A stretch of 64,000 bases of DNA from Catelliglobosispora koreensis DSM 44566 (GTDB taxonomy: Bacteria > Actinomycetota > Actinomycetes > Mycobacteriales > Micromonosporaceae). Every line of letters starts with the position of its first letter. The stretch's first letter is position 1. The stretch is from positions 35,543 through 99,542 of the forward strand of contig NZ_KB903289.1 of assembly GCF_000379685.1 (NCBI RefSeq), written 5' to 3'. A program made the translations under genes and the position numbers. Positions 52,988-62,912 of the stretch are shown one piece after another. A model generated the notes under the pieces. The model was not told the origin of the DNA and made no database searches. It saw only the letters and a program-made list of their open reading frames with translations.

Positions 52988-55900
52988 CGCAAGCTGACAA
53001 CGGGTGGATTGCCCCATCGTCGTTCGCGCAAGAGCGCATCTGGATCGCCAACCAGCTGGACCTGAACTCCCCGGTCTACAACGTTTCCAGCCCCACCTTC
53101 TTCGCGGCTGGGATCACGGGAGAGCACATCACCGCGTCGCTGAGCGCGATCGTGGCCCGGCACGAAAGCATGCGTACGCACCTGAGGATCCAAGAGGGCG
53201 CCCTGGTTCAGGTCGTTTCCGACCCGCAGCCGCTGGATTTGCCCGAACTGGATCTGCGCCACACCAGCATGGAGGAGAGTTCGCGGATCATCAGCGAGCT
53301 AGCCGAAACGTTGGCACGGGAAGCCATCGCCCTTGACCGGCCGCCGTTGTGGCGCGCGAAACTCATCCGGCGTACCGAAGAAAAATGGGTGTTGTTGTTC
53401 GTCGCCCACCATGCGATCTTCGACAGCCAGTCGCACGTGATCTTCCAGCACGAGCTCAAGACCCTCACCGAGGCGGCGGCTGCTGGAACCGTTGCGCCGC
53501 TTGTGGAACTACCCATTCAGTACGCCGATTTCGCCGCGTGGCAACGCGAGACCCTGACCGGCGATGAACACCGCAAGCAGCTCGCGTTCTGGACGTCCCG
53601 GCTGGCGGATGCGCCGCCGGTGCTCGGGTTGCCGTATGACCGGCCGCGTGACAAGGACACCGGATTCGCCGGTGCCGAGGTGCACTTCCCGTTGCCGGCC
53701 GAGCTGCTCGACCGTGCCACCGAGGTCGGCAAGGCGGCTGGGGCGACGCCGTTCATGGTGTTCCTCAGCGCCTACGCGGTGTTGCTGTCGCGCTTGTGCG
53801 GCACGGACGATGTCGTCATTGGCGTTTCGAGTGGCGGCCGCGACCGCGCGGAAGTCGCTTCGCTCATCGGGATGTTCGTCAACCCGGTCGTGGTGCGCAC
53901 GGCGATCAGTGGCGAGCAGTCGTTCGGCGACGTGCTCGCCCAGGTTCGGGCCGAACTGCTTGATTCCCTTGAGCACGGCGAAACACCGTTCCAGCATGTC
54001 GTGGACGCGGTCGCCCCGGCCCGGGATCCGTTGGCACCGCCCATTTTCCAGGCGGCGTTCAACTTCATCCCCGACTCGGGAATCGACTACATTCAGCTCG
54101 GCACGACCAAAGACGATCTGGCGATGGACATCGCGCCGGGGACCAGCCGGCTGCTTTACCGCACGGCGCTTTTCGACGCGTCCACCGCTGAGGCTATCGC
54201 CGCGCGGTACCTGCGGCTGCTGACCGCGGCGGTCACCGAACCGGGCCAGCGGATCAGCGACCTTCCGCTGCTCAGCGACAGCGAACACGCGCTCGTCACC
54301 CAGGCGTTCAACGACACCGCTCACGACACCAGCACGGTCACGGTCGTGGAGATGCTGGAGTCCCAGGCTCTTCAGACTCCCCACGCTGTCGCGGTCATGC
54401 ACGCCGGGCAGCAGCTAACCTATGCCGAGTTGCACGCGCGGGCCAACCGGCTCGCCCGTGGGCTGATCAGCCGGGGCGTAGGCCCAGAACGCTTGGTAGC
54501 ACTCGCTTTGCCGCCATCGCTCGATCTGGTGATCGCGGCCGTAGCGGTGCTCAAGGCTGGCGGAAGCTATCTGCCCGTTGACCTGTCGAGCCCGCTTTCG
54601 CGGCGGTTGTCGCTGATCGACGATGCCGGCGCGACGTTGACGCTTGACAGTCTTGACTTTGCCGATGGGAATGACACGCCGGTCACTGACGCGGACCGGC
54701 TCGCGCCTTTGCAGGTGCGTCACCCGGCCTACGTCATTTACACGTCCGGGTCGACTGGCCGCCCCAAGGGTGTCGTTGTCGAGCACGCCTCCGCCCATGC
54801 CTACCTTAACTGGGCAAGGCAGGCATATCCGGGCCTTGCCGGCGTCGCGCACCTGCATTCGCCGTTGACCTTCGACCTAACCGTCACCGGATTCCTCGGC
54901 CCGCTAACGACTGGGGGAGCTGTGCGCCTGGCCGCCCTCGACGAAGCCGGCACCCCGCCAAGTTTCCTCAAGGCGACCCCCGGGCAAGTCCCCTTGCTAG
55001 ACGCCAAGAATTCACCCACCAACGATTTGGTACTCGGCGGCGAAGCCTTAACCGCAGAAGCGTTGCAGGCGTGGCGTTCGGCGCATCCAAACGCGACGGT
55101 CATCAACGAATACGGCCCCACCGAGGCGACGGTCGGCTGCATTGTTGAGGTCATCCCACCCGGTCAGGATCTGCCCGCAGGGGCAGTCGCGATTGGCCGG
55201 CCGATCTGGAACATGCGCGCCTACCTGCTCGATGAGGCCCTCACGCCGGTGCCACCCGGCGTGGCTGGTGAGCTGTATCTCGCCGGTCCGCAGCTGGCCC
55301 GCGGCTACCTCAACCGCCCCGGGCTAACCGCCGAGCGGTTCCTGCCGTGCCCGTTTGGCGAACCAGGCCAGCGCATGTACCGCACCGGCGACCTGGCCCG
55401 CCACCGCGCCGACGGAACCATCGAATACCTGGGCCGTGCCGACCGGCAGCTCAAAGTCAGCGGCATCCGCGTGGAACCAGGCGAGATCGAATCCGTTCTG
55501 CTGGCACAGCCTGGCGTCAGCGAAGCCGTCGTCATCGCCCGCCCAGGCCCCGACGGCGACAACGACCTGATCGCCTACATCGTCGGCAACGAAGTGGCAG
55601 CGGAAACGCTGGCGCAGCTGATTCCGGCTTACATGGTGCCCAAGGCCATCGTCACCGTTGACGCGATCCCGTTGACCCGCAACGGAAAAGTCGACCGCGA
55701 TAAGCTCCCCGCACCCACCGTGGAAACCACGGTCTCCGCGCCGGCCTATGTGGCTCCGGCCACGGACACGCAAGCGCTAGTGGCCGAAGTGTTCGCCGCG
55801 ATCCTTCAGGTCGACCGCGTCAGCGCGCTCGATGACTTCTTCGCCCTCGGCGGCAACTCGCTGCGTGGCATGCGCGCCATGGCAAAACTGCGGGCGGCCG

Positions 55901-56055
55901 TTGACGTCGACCTGCCGGTGCGCACCCTATTCGCCCACCCCGTGGTGCAAGACCTGGCCACGGAAATCGAACGGCTCATTACCGCAGAGCTAGACCAGCT
56001 GTCCGATGACGAAGTGGCGGCGCTACTCGACGCCGAGACAGGGCAATCAGCATGA
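52984..56055 (+). CDS. NRPS module C-A-T, predicted Asn (or Asp)
   Basis: 1023 residues, GTG start. C domain (1-440): the active motif is HHAIFDS (His142-His143, Asp147, Ser148); the usual glycine of HHxxxDG is Ser. It would accept the polyketide intermediate from the upstream ACP. A domain (about 460-890): [11 protein letters not shown] from 586. I read the pocket as D-L-T-K-V-G-E-V-G-K, close to the Asn code DLTK(L/I)GEVGK and next to the Asp code DLTKVGHIGK. T domain: GGNS (Ser959). No epimerase. ATGA overlap with the final gene. Confidence 0.92.
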   Translation: MTQADNGWIAPSSFAQERIWIANQLDLNSPVYNVSSPTFFAAGITGEHITASLSAIVARHESMRTHLRIQEGALVQVVSDPQPLDLPELDLRHTSMEESSRIISELAETLAREAIALDRPPLWRAKLIRRTEEKWVLLFVAHHAIFDSQSHVIFQHELKTLTEAAAAGTVAPLVELPIQYADFAAWQRETLTGDEHRKQLAFWTSRLADAPPVLGLPYDRPRDKDTGFAGAEVHFPLPAELLDRATEVGKAAGATPFMVFLSAYAVLLSRLCGTDDVVIGVSSGGRDRAEVASLIGMFVNPVVVRTAISGEQSFGDVLAQVRAELLDSLEHGETPFQHVVDAVAPARDPLAPPIFQAAFNFIPDSGIDYIQLGTTKDDLAMDIAPGTSRLLYRTALFDASTAEAIAARYLRLLTAAVTEPGQRISDLPLLSDSEHALVTQAFNDTAHDTSTVTVVEMLESQALQTPHAVAVMHAGQQLTYAELHARANRLARGLISRGVGPERLVALALPPSLDLVIAAVAVLKAGGSYLPVDLSSPLSRRLSLIDDAGATLTLDSLDFADGNDTPVTDADRLAPLQVRHPAYVIYTSGSTGRPKGVVVEHASAHAYLNWARQAYPGLAGVAHLHSPLTFDLTVTGFLGPLTTGGAVRLAALDEAGTPPSFLKATPGQVPLLDAKNSPTNDLVLGGEALTAEALQAWRSAHPNATVINEYGPTEATVGCIVEVIPPGQDLPAGAVAIGRPIWNMRAYLLDEALTPVPPGVAGELYLAGPQLARGYLNRPGLTAERFLPCPFGEPGQRMYRTGDLARHRADGTIEYLGRADRQLKVSGIRVEPGEIESVLLAQPGVSEAVVIARPGPDGDNDLIAYIVGNEVAAETLAQLIPAYMVPKAIVTVDAIPLTRNGKVDRDKLPAPTVETTVSAPAYVAPATDTQALVAEVFAAILQVDRVSALDDFFALGGNSLRGMRAMAKLRAAVDVDLPVRTLFAHPVVQDLATEIERLITAELDQLSDDEVAALLDAETGQSA

Positions 56056-59000
56056 CATCCAATCCTGTAACCGCTGACCGCGAAGCGGCCCGCAAGGCCC
56101 TTATCGCCCAACGGCTGCGCCGTCGCGCGCCCGAAACGGTCCTGCCAACCATCGCCCCTCGCCCCGAAGGCGCGGTCACTCCGCTGTCTTGGGCCCAGGA
56201 GCGCGTGTGGTTCATGGACCAGGTCGCCCCGGGTGAGCTGGCCTATCACATCGCCGTTCCGGTGCGTGTCGCCGGACCCGTGGATACCACCGCTTTACGC
56301 GCCGCGCTGGACCAGCTGGCGCTGCGGCACGAGTCTCTGCGCACCCGCTTTCCGGCCGATGCTGACGGTCAGCCCACGGCTGTCGTCGAGACGACGGTCA
56401 GCCCGCCGCTGCGGTTCGCCACGGCACCCGATCGGCAAGCGGCACAACAACTTGTCGAGACCACGGTCGCCGAACCGTTCGATCTGGCCAACGGCCCGCT
56501 CCTGCGGGCGCTGCTGATCACGATCGCCGGCGACGACCACGTGCTGCTGCTGACGATGCACCACATCATCAGCGACGGCTGGTCGGTCGATGTCATGCTG
56601 CGCGACCTGATCACCTGCTACCGCGGCGGCGACCTGCCCGAGCTGCCGATCCAATATGGAGACTTCGCCTACCACGAGGCGCAGGACACCGCCGGGCTGC
56701 CACAGCACCTGGAGTACTGGAAACAGCGCCTGTCGGGCGTCGCGCCACTGGAACTGCCGCTGGACCACCCGCGCCCGGCGACGCAAACCTACAAGGGCGA
56801 CTTTGTCGAGCTGACCCTCGACGCCCGCACGACCGGCCGCCTCGAAGCGCTCTCCCGCGCCGAAGGCAGCACTCTGTTCATGACCCTGCTTGCCGCGTGG
56901 CAGGTCTTCCTGTCGCGGCACAGCGGGCAAGACGACTTCGCCGTCGGCGTTTCGGTCGCCGGGCGTTCGGCACCGGAACTCGAAAACGTCATCGGCATGT
57001 TCATCAACATGCTCCCGATGCGTGCCGAAGTCTCCGGCGACCCAGCCTTCAAAGACCTTCTCTCTCGTACTAAGGCGAGCGTCCTGGACGCCTTCGAGCA
57101 CGCCGACGTGCCGTTCGCCAAAGTCGTGCAGGAGCTGCGGGTCGCCCGCGATGTCAGCCGCTCACCGGTGTTCCAGTCCATGTTCGTGCTGCAGAACTAT
57201 GAGATGGGCCGGTTCGCCTCGGTCGCCGGGCAGGACGAGACGACGTTCACGTGGATGCCGATGGAGCTTAAGGCCACCCGCTTCGACCTTGAGCTGCACC
57301 TGGTCGAGGTCGGCGATGGCTTGTGGGGCAAGCTGGTCTACAACACCGACCTGTTCACCCGCTCCACGGTGGAGCAAATGACCGGCCGCCTGACCGCGTT
57401 GCTGCGCTCGATCGCGGCTGACCCGCAGGCAGCGGTGTCCGCTCTCGACATCATGGATGTCGCCGAGCGGGCTTTGGTGACGCAGGAGTGGAACGACACC
57501 GCCCTGCCGTTCCCGAACGCGGTCACGTTGCACGAGCAGTTCGAAGCACAAGCGTCGCGCACACCTGACGCTGTGGCGGTGACATTTGAGGGCGCTTCGG
57601 TGACCTATGCCGAGCTTGACGCGCTGGCTAACCGGATCGCCTACCGCTTGCGGCAGAACGGCGTTGGGCCCGAAACCCTCGTCGGTGTGTTCGCTGAACG
57701 GTCCGTCGAACTGGTCGCGGCACTGCTGGGCATCCTTAAGGCTGGCGGTGCTTACGTACCACTGGATCCGGAGTATCCAGCCGACCGGATCGCTTTCATG
57801 GTCGAAGACGCCGCCGCCTCGGTCGTGCTGACGTTGCGGCGCTTGCGCGATCTGCTGCCCGCCGTTGACGTTCCGGTGCTCGATCTCGACGATGCCGCGC
57901 AGTGGGAGCAAGGTCCCGTGCCCGGATCCCTTAGCGGGCCGGGGAATCTGGCCTACGTCATCTACACGTCTGGTTCCACGGGCCGGCCCAAGGGCGTGCC
58001 CAACACCCACCGGGCGGTCGTTAACCGTCTGGATTGGATGCAGCGCACGTACCAGATCGGTGTGAGCGACGCGGTGCTGCAGAAGACACCCGCCAGCTTC
58101 GATGTCTCGGTGTGGGAGTTCTTCTGGCCCTTGCAAACCGGCGCCCGCCTCGTGCTGGCCCGCCCCGGCGGGCACAAGGACGCCGGCTACCTGCAAGAGC
58201 TGATCGACTCCGAAAAGATCACCACGGCTCACTTCGTGCCGTCGATGCTGGCCGTGTTCCTCAGCGAGTTCGACGGCCATTCGGCCACTAGCTTGCGCCG
58301 TGTCATCTGCAGCGGCGAAGAACTGCCGATGGCCGTGGCGCTGGACTTCACCGCCCGGCTGCCCTGGTGTGGGCTGCACAACCTATACGGCCCAACGGAA
58401 GCCGCGATCGATGTCACGTCCTGGGAGTGTGCGCCTTCAGCGCTGGCGGGGCTGACGAGTGTCCCGATTGGACAGCCGATCAGCAACCTGCGCACCTATG
58501 TGCTCGACGCGCAGCTGCGCCCGGTGCCCGTTGGCGTCAGCGGTGAGCTGTGCATCGGCGGCGTTGGTTTGGCCCGTGGCTATCTCGGCCGCCCGGGGCT
58601 GACCGCCGAGCGGTTCGTGCCCGATCCGTTCACGCCAGGCGCCCGCCTCTACCGCACCGGCGACCTAGTGCGCTGGCGCGGTGCCGAAAACGGTGGTGTC
58701 ATTGAGTTCCTGGGCCGCATTGACCATCAGGTCAAGCTGCGCGGCCTGCGGATCGAGCTCGGCGAGATCGAAAGCGCCCTGCGCGACCAAGACGGCGTCA
58801 GCGACGCGGTCGTGCTCGTGCGCGAAGACACCCCCGGCGACAAGCGGCTCGTCGCCTACATCGTCGGCGCGGCGACGGCGACCGAGTTGAAGGCCGCTCT
58901 CAAGACACGGCTGCCCGACTATATGGTGCCGGCCACCTTCGTCACCCTCGACGCCCTTCCGTTGGGGCCCAACGGAAAACTCGACCGCAAGGCCCTGCCG

Positions 59001-61487
59001 GCACCGGTGGCCACCCGCGACAGCGACACGGCCATGGCTGAGCCAACGACACCCACCGAAGTATTCCTCGCCGAACTGTGGACACAGGTCCTCGGCCTTC
59101 CCGCGGTCGGGATCGACGACGACTTCTTCGACCTCGGCGGCCACTCGATGCTGGGCACGCAGGTCATCGCGAGAATCCGCAAGGCTGGCCGCCCCGGCCG
59201 GCAAGTCGGGGTGATGGACCTCTTCCAGGCCCGCACCATCCGCGAGCTTGGTGCCCTGATCGACGGCGAAGGCGACACCGGGCCACGCAACCTGCTTTAC
59301 GACCTCAACCCGCAGGTGCAAAACCGGACGCTGACCTACATCTGCGTGCCCTACGGCGGTGGCAGCGCCATCGTCTACCAGCCGCTGGCCGAAGCACTGC
59401 CGTCTGGGCACGGCCTTTACGCGCTGGCGATTCCGGGTCACGACGTCGGCCTCGACGAAGCAGCGCTGCCGTTCGACGAACTGACCAGCCGGGTGGCCAC
59501 CGAGGTTCTGGAACGGGTCACCGGCCCGATCGCCCTCTACGGCCACTGCGGTGTCGGCAGCGCCATCGTCGCCGAGGTCGCCCGCAAGCTCGAAGGCGCC
59601 GGCCGCGAACTCGAGGCCGTCTACATCGGAGCGATGTTCCCCTTCGCCCGCCCCAAGGGCCCGTTCTCGCGGCTGCGCACGAAACTGGAGAAGCTGCGCA
59701 GCAACCGCCACTACGCGAGCTGGCTCAAGTCCATGGGTGTCGACACCGATGAGCTGGACCCCGAGCAGGCTGACCGGATCATCAGCAACATGCGTGCCGA
59801 CTCGCGCGCGTCAGAGGAATACTTCACACGGCTGCTCGACGAACGCGTCGACAAGCTGCGCGCGCCGATCATCTCGGTCGTCGGGTCGGAGGACCCGGTC
59901 ACCGACTACTTCACCGAGCGGTATGCCGAATGGCAGTTCCTCAGCGAGACGCTCGGCCTGGTGGTGCTTGACCGGGCGGGGCACTTCTTCCTTAAGTACC
60001 GGGCGAACGAACTCGCCGAGATCGTCACCTCGGCCCACCGGGCCATCGACACCGGCGACACCGAGCCGCTGACCCCGGCCGTTCGTGGCGCTGACGCGGC
60101 CTGGACCTTGCGGGATTGGAAAACCCCGCAGCAACTGGGCAGTGGACCGAAGGTCAAGCCCAGCATGGGCCGCTTCCTGTCCATCACCCTCGGCCAGTTC
60201 ATCGCCACGACTGGCGCCGCGCTGACCGCGTTCGCCTTGCCGATCTGGCTTTACACCCAAACCGGGTCGGTCACCAACCTCGGCCTGCTGTGGGCGATCG
60301 CGCTGCTGTGTGGCGTTATCACGCTGCCAGTCGCCGGTGCGCTGACCGACCGGGCCGATCGCCGCCGCATCATGATGATCGCCAGCAGTGTGTCCGGCTC
60401 GCTGCAGCTGGTGCTGTTCGCTCTGTTGTGGACCGAATCACTGACGCTATGGCAGATCTACGTCCTCGTCGCCTTAACACAGGTCTCGGCGTCGTTCCAG
60501 CGCATCGCCTTCCAGACGGCTATGCCACAGCTGGTGCCCAAGCGCTACCTCGGTCACGCCATGGGCATCGCGCAGCTGACCAACGGTTTCGCCATGCTAT
60601 TCATGCCCTTGGCGGCCGCGGCTTTGCTTGCCGCCATTAGCCTTCACGGCATCGTGCTCATCACGATCAGCGGTTACATCCTGGCCGTGTGCACGCTGGC
60701 GATAGTGCGCTTCCCAGATTTGCTGGGCTTCAGGCCACGCGAGCCGCTGCTCACCGCGATCGCCAACGGCATGCGGTTCTCCTGGAACCACCGCGGCTTC
60801 CGGCTCATGATCGGCTACTTCGCGATCGGCAACATCTTCCTCGCCCCGGCACTGGTGCTGTTCACCCCACTGGTGCTCGCCTTCGGCAACGTCACCGATG
60901 TCGCACAGGTCGCCGTCGCCGAAGCCCTAGGCATGGCCGCGGGCGGCATCCTCATGTCGATCTGGGGCGGGCCACGCAAGCGCCGCATGATCGGCGTGCT
61001 CATCGCCAACTTCGGAACCGCCATCGGCTGCGCCGCGATCGGTTTGCACGCCGGGGTTTCAGCGATCGCGGCGGCCGCGTTCTTCATGGCCATGTCGATG
61101 TCGGTCGCGCAAGGCATCTACATCACCATCGTTCAGGTGAAGGTGCCGCAGCGATACCACGGCCGCGTGTTCGCCATCAACCAGACCATGGCCTGGTCGA
61201 CGCTGCCGATCGGGTTCGCTCTGCTAGCCCCTGCTTCGACCGCGCTGTTCGAACCGTGGTTCGCCCCGGGCGGCCTGCTGGCGTCCTCGGTCGGGCAGAT
61301 CATCGGCACCGGCCCCGGGCGAGGGATCGGCTTCGCCTACATCGTGTTCGGCGTGGCCCTCATGGTCATCACCGTCGTCGGCTTCATGATCCGGATGCTG
61401 CGCCGGTTCGACCTCGACGTGCCCGACTCGCTGCCAGATGACCTGATCGGGGCACAGGAACGCGAAGAACGCCTCGCCAAGGTCTAG
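56052..61487 (+). CDS. NRPS-transporter fusion: C-A(Ser)-T-TE-MFS
   Basis: 1811 residues in one frame. C domain: HHIISDG (His170-His171, Asp175). A domain: pocket read as D-V-W-H-I-S-L-I-D-K, close to the serine code DVWHLSLIDK. T domain: GGHS, Ser1032. Thioesterase, about 1085-1335: nucleophile position Cys1166 in YGHCGVGS instead of Ser, Asp1281 in VGSEDP, His1311 in AGHFF. From about 1372 a 12-helix major-facilitator transporter follows (MGRFLSITLGQFIATTGAALTAFALPIW, TDRADRRRIMMIA, VPKRYLGHAMGIAQLTNGF, VPQRYHGRVFAINQTMAWSTLPIGF). The protein should thus be tethered to the membrane and could couple release with export. A hairpin terminator follows, ending the operon. Confidence 0.95.
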   Translation: MTSNPVTADREAARKALIAQRLRRRAPETVLPTIAPRPEGAVTPLSWAQERVWFMDQVAPGELAYHIAVPVRVAGPVDTTALRAALDQLALRHESLRTRFPADADGQPTAVVETTVSPPLRFATAPDRQAAQQLVETTVAEPFDLANGPLLRALLITIAGDDHVLLLTMHHIISDGWSVDVMLRDLITCYRGGDLPELPIQYGDFAYHEAQDTAGLPQHLEYWKQRLSGVAPLELPLDHPRPATQTYKGDFVELTLDARTTGRLEALSRAEGSTLFMTLLAAWQVFLSRHSGQDDFAVGVSVAGRSAPELENVIGMFINMLPMRAEVSGDPAFKDLLSRTKASVLDAFEHADVPFAKVVQELRVARDVSRSPVFQSMFVLQNYEMGRFASVAGQDETTFTWMPMELKATRFDLELHLVEVGDGLWGKLVYNTDLFTRSTVEQMTGRLTALLRSIAADPQAAVSALDIMDVAERALVTQEWNDTALPFPNAVTLHEQFEAQASRTPDAVAVTFEGASVTYAELDALANRIAYRLRQNGVGPETLVGVFAERSVELVAALLGILKAGGAYVPLDPEYPADRIAFMVEDAAASVVLTLRRLRDLLPAVDVPVLDLDDAAQWEQGPVPGSLSGPGNLAYVIYTSGSTGRPKGVPNTHRAVVNRLDWMQRTYQIGVSDAVLQKTPASFDVSVWEFFWPLQTGARLVLARPGGHKDAGYLQELIDSEKITTAHFVPSMLAVFLSEFDGHSATSLRRVICSGEELPMAVALDFTARLPWCGLHNLYGPTEAAIDVTSWECAPSALAGLTSVPIGQPISNLRTYVLDAQLRPVPVGVSGELCIGGVGLARGYLGRPGLTAERFVPDPFTPGARLYRTGDLVRWRGAENGGVIEFLGRIDHQVKLRGLRIELGEIESALRDQDGVSDAVVLVREDTPGDKRLVAYIVGAATATELKAALKTRLPDYMVPATFVTLDALPLGPNGKLDRKALPAPVATRDSDTAMAEPTTPTEVFLAELWTQVLGLPAVGIDDDFFDLGGHSMLGTQVIARIRKAGRPGRQVGVMDLFQARTIRELGALIDGEGDTGPRNLLYDLNPQVQNRTLTYICVPYGGGSAIVYQPLAEALPSGHGLYALAIPGHDVGLDEAALPFDELTSRVATEVLERVTGPIALYGHCGVGSAIVAEVARKLEGAGRELEAVYIGAMFPFARPKGPFSRLRTKLEKLRSNRHYASWLKSMGVDTDELDPEQADRIISNMRADSRASEEYFTRLLDERVDKLRAPIISVVGSEDPVTDYFTERYAEWQFLSETLGLVVLDRAGHFFLKYRANELAEIVTSAHRAIDTGDTEPLTPAVRGADAAWTLRDWKTPQQLGSGPKVKPSMGRFLSITLGQFIATTGAALTAFALPIWLYTQTGSVTNLGLLWAIALLCGVITLPVAGALTDRADRRRIMMIASSVSGSLQLVLFALLWTESLTLWQIYVLVALTQVSASFQRIAFQTAMPQLVPKRYLGHAMGIAQLTNGFAMLFMPLAAAALLAAISLHGIVLITISGYILAVCTLAIVRFPDLLGFRPREPLLTAIANGMRFSWNHRGFRLMIGYFAIGNIFLAPALVLFTPLVLAFGNVTDVAQVAVAEALGMAAGGILMSIWGGPRKRRMIGVLIANFGTAIGCAAIGLHAGVSAIAAAAFFMAMSMSVAQGIYITIVQVKVPQRYHGRVFAINQTMAWSTLPIGFALLAPASTALFEPWFAPGGLLASSVGQIIGTGPGRGIGFAYIVFGVALMVITVVGFMIRMLRRFDLDVPDSLPDDLIGAQEREERLAKV

Positions 61488-61494
61488 CACTGCC

Positions 61495-61526
61495 AAGGCC
61501 GGCCGCTCATGAGAGCGGTCGGCCTT
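61495..61526 (+). terminator. Terminator of the NRPS/PKS operon
   Basis: A 14-bp stem with one G-U pair: AAGGCCGGCCGCTC (61495-61508) with GAGCGGTCGGCCTT (61513-61526) and ATGA loop, 7 nt after the final stop codon. It is followed by C/T-rich sequence. Confidence 0.85.
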
Positions 61527-61543
61527 CTGCATAGGATGCCGGC

Positions 61544-61843
61544 GTGCAGCGCATCGAGGTTACCGCCAGCGGGATCACGGTCACCTCGGTGACCGAACCC
61601 CTGATTTCCATGCACGGCAAGGAAATGCGGCCCGGCCCGACCGTCGTGCAGGAACTGGCGTGGCACGAGATCGCCGACGTGTCTTTCTCCGTCATCGAAT
61701 TGCCGCCCGACGGTCAGCAATGGACCACTTTGGTAATCGACCTGACGTGGGGCGAGTACATCGAAGTCGCCGAGGAAGCACAGGGGTTCACCGAAGCGGT
61801 TCAGGAACTGTCCCGCGAATGGTGCAACCTGCGGCGCACCTAG
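61544..61843 (+). CDS. Hypothetical protein (99 aa)
   Basis: GTG 61544 start, 17 nt after the operon terminator. A soluble beta-rich sequence (RIEVTASGITVTSVTEPLISMHGKE, WHEIADVSFSVIEL, TTLVIDLTWGEYIEV) with a helical end (EEAQGFTEAVQELSREW). I do not recognise the family. The position after a terminator suggests its own promoter and no direct role in the pathway. Confidence 0.6.
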   Translation: MQRIEVTASGITVTSVTEPLISMHGKEMRPGPTVVQELAWHEIADVSFSVIELPPDGQQWTTLVIDLTWGEYIEVAEEAQGFTEAVQELSREWCNLRRT

Positions 61844-61858
61844 GGCGTGTGTGCCGTC

Positions 61859-62168
61859 ATGACCGCACCAGCTGTTGAGTTTGATGGCTTCTACCAGGCC
61901 CATTTTCGCTAGACGGTGGCCATCACCTATGGCTTCACCGGCGACCTGACCGAGGCTCAGGACATCGCGCAGGAAGCCTTTTCGCGGGCTTGGCAGCGGT
62001 GGTCAACGGTGTCCGTTTACGACAACCCGGTCTTTTGGGTCCGTCGGGTCGCCACCAACCTGGCTCACTCCCGCTGGAGGCGGCTGCGTGTCGCGACGGG
62101 TACGCCGAGAAATACTCATCTCCGCCGGGACTCACGACATGTACGCGGTCCGCTGGTCCTGCACCTAA
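61859..62168 (+). pseudogene. Decayed ECF sigma factor with fused remnant of its partner gene
   Basis: From ATG 61859 the reading MTAPAVEFDGFYQAHFR meets TAG at 61910-61912, then continues in the same frame as TVAITYGFTGDLTEAQDIAQEAFSRAWQRW and NPVFWVRRVATNLAHSRWRR, a clear region 2 of a SigE-type sigma factor. Region 4 is missing. About 60 nt later, in another frame, the text ends MYAVRWSCT-stop (62139-62168), which mirrors the C-terminus IAVRWTCG of the sigma-partner protein encoded at 34066-35229. So an internal deletion appears to have joined the head of a sigma gene to the tail of its partner gene. Confidence 0.75.
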
Positions 62169-62234
62169 CCGGCAGTCGCGCGGATGCCCTTCGCTGAGTC
62201 AACGAGCCGTTCCCAACGGCCCTACACTCCGTGC

Positions 62235-62774
62235 ATGGTCAAGGAGCTGCGGATAGACCGGTGGATGGCGTTCAACGTCAACACGATCGGTATGCGACAA
62301 GACCCGTTCCCGCTGGCGTTCAGTTCCACCGTCGCTGGCGGCGTGTATTCGATTGTCGCGACGGCCGCCCGCGCGGTGGAGCTGGTCGATCTGCTAGCCG
62401 CGCATGCCAAGGACTACGCGGTTGTCGTGAATGTGGGGACGAACAGCTTCCTGGAAGACGACGCTTCACCGTGGCCGCTGGGCCAGATCGCGCGTGCGCA
62501 GAGCGTTGACGCGACCGTCCACGACATCCGGTGGGCAGCGTCTCGGCACATGTCGGATGATCTGCTGGTCATGCCATGGCTGGAGATGCCCAAGTTCCTC
62601 GACGACTGGGGTCACTACCAAATCGAGGTGTTCGATGTCGCCGCGCCATTGACCTCGGCTGAGGCCGACGAGCTGGCGCTCACAGTGAACACACACGACA
62701 TGAAGACACCTGTGCTGCCAGCCATCCCAGGCGCGCAGGTGTATTACGGCGGTCACGATGACTGCTACGTGTAG
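62235..62774 (+). CDS. Hypothetical protein (179 aa)
   Basis: ATG 62235. A soluble alpha/beta sequence with VKELRIDRWMAFNVNTIG, FSSTVAGGVYSIVATAARAVELVDLLAAHAKDYAVVVNVG and WLEMPKFLDDWGHYQIEVFDVAAPLTSAEADELAL; it ends with YYGGHDDCYV. No signal peptide or membrane helix. The family is not recognised. Length, codon pattern and terminator downstream support a real gene. Confidence 0.65.
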   Translation: MVKELRIDRWMAFNVNTIGMRQDPFPLAFSSTVAGGVYSIVATAARAVELVDLLAAHAKDYAVVVNVGTNSFLEDDASPWPLGQIARAQSVDATVHDIRWAASRHMSDDLLVMPWLEMPKFLDDWGHYQIEVFDVAAPLTSAEADELALTVNTHDMKTPVLPAIPGAQVYYGGHDDCYV

Positions 62775-62868
62775 TCGAGACCACTCCGATCCGCTGCCGG
62801 ACTCCATGCCTTACCAAGTCGTCCTGGATCTGCCGAGCCAGACCTGGTCCTTGACCCAGGAGCGATAA

Positions 62869-62902
62869 GGGACCGGACAGAAATCGAGTTCTGTCCGGTC
62901 CC
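62869..62902. terminator. Bidirectional hairpin terminator
   Basis: A perfect 14-bp stem, GGGACCGGACAGAA (62869-62882) with TTCTGTCCGGTCCC (62889-62902), 6-nt loop, between convergent genes ending at 62774 (+) and 62913 (-). Confidence 0.9.
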
Positions 62903-62912
62903 GGCGGCGCTG

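Noticed and set aside
38412-61487. Long open frames on the minus strand inside the NRPS/PKS genes
   Set aside because: They are mirror frames caused by high third-position GC; none encodes a known domain and all oppose strongly supported genes.
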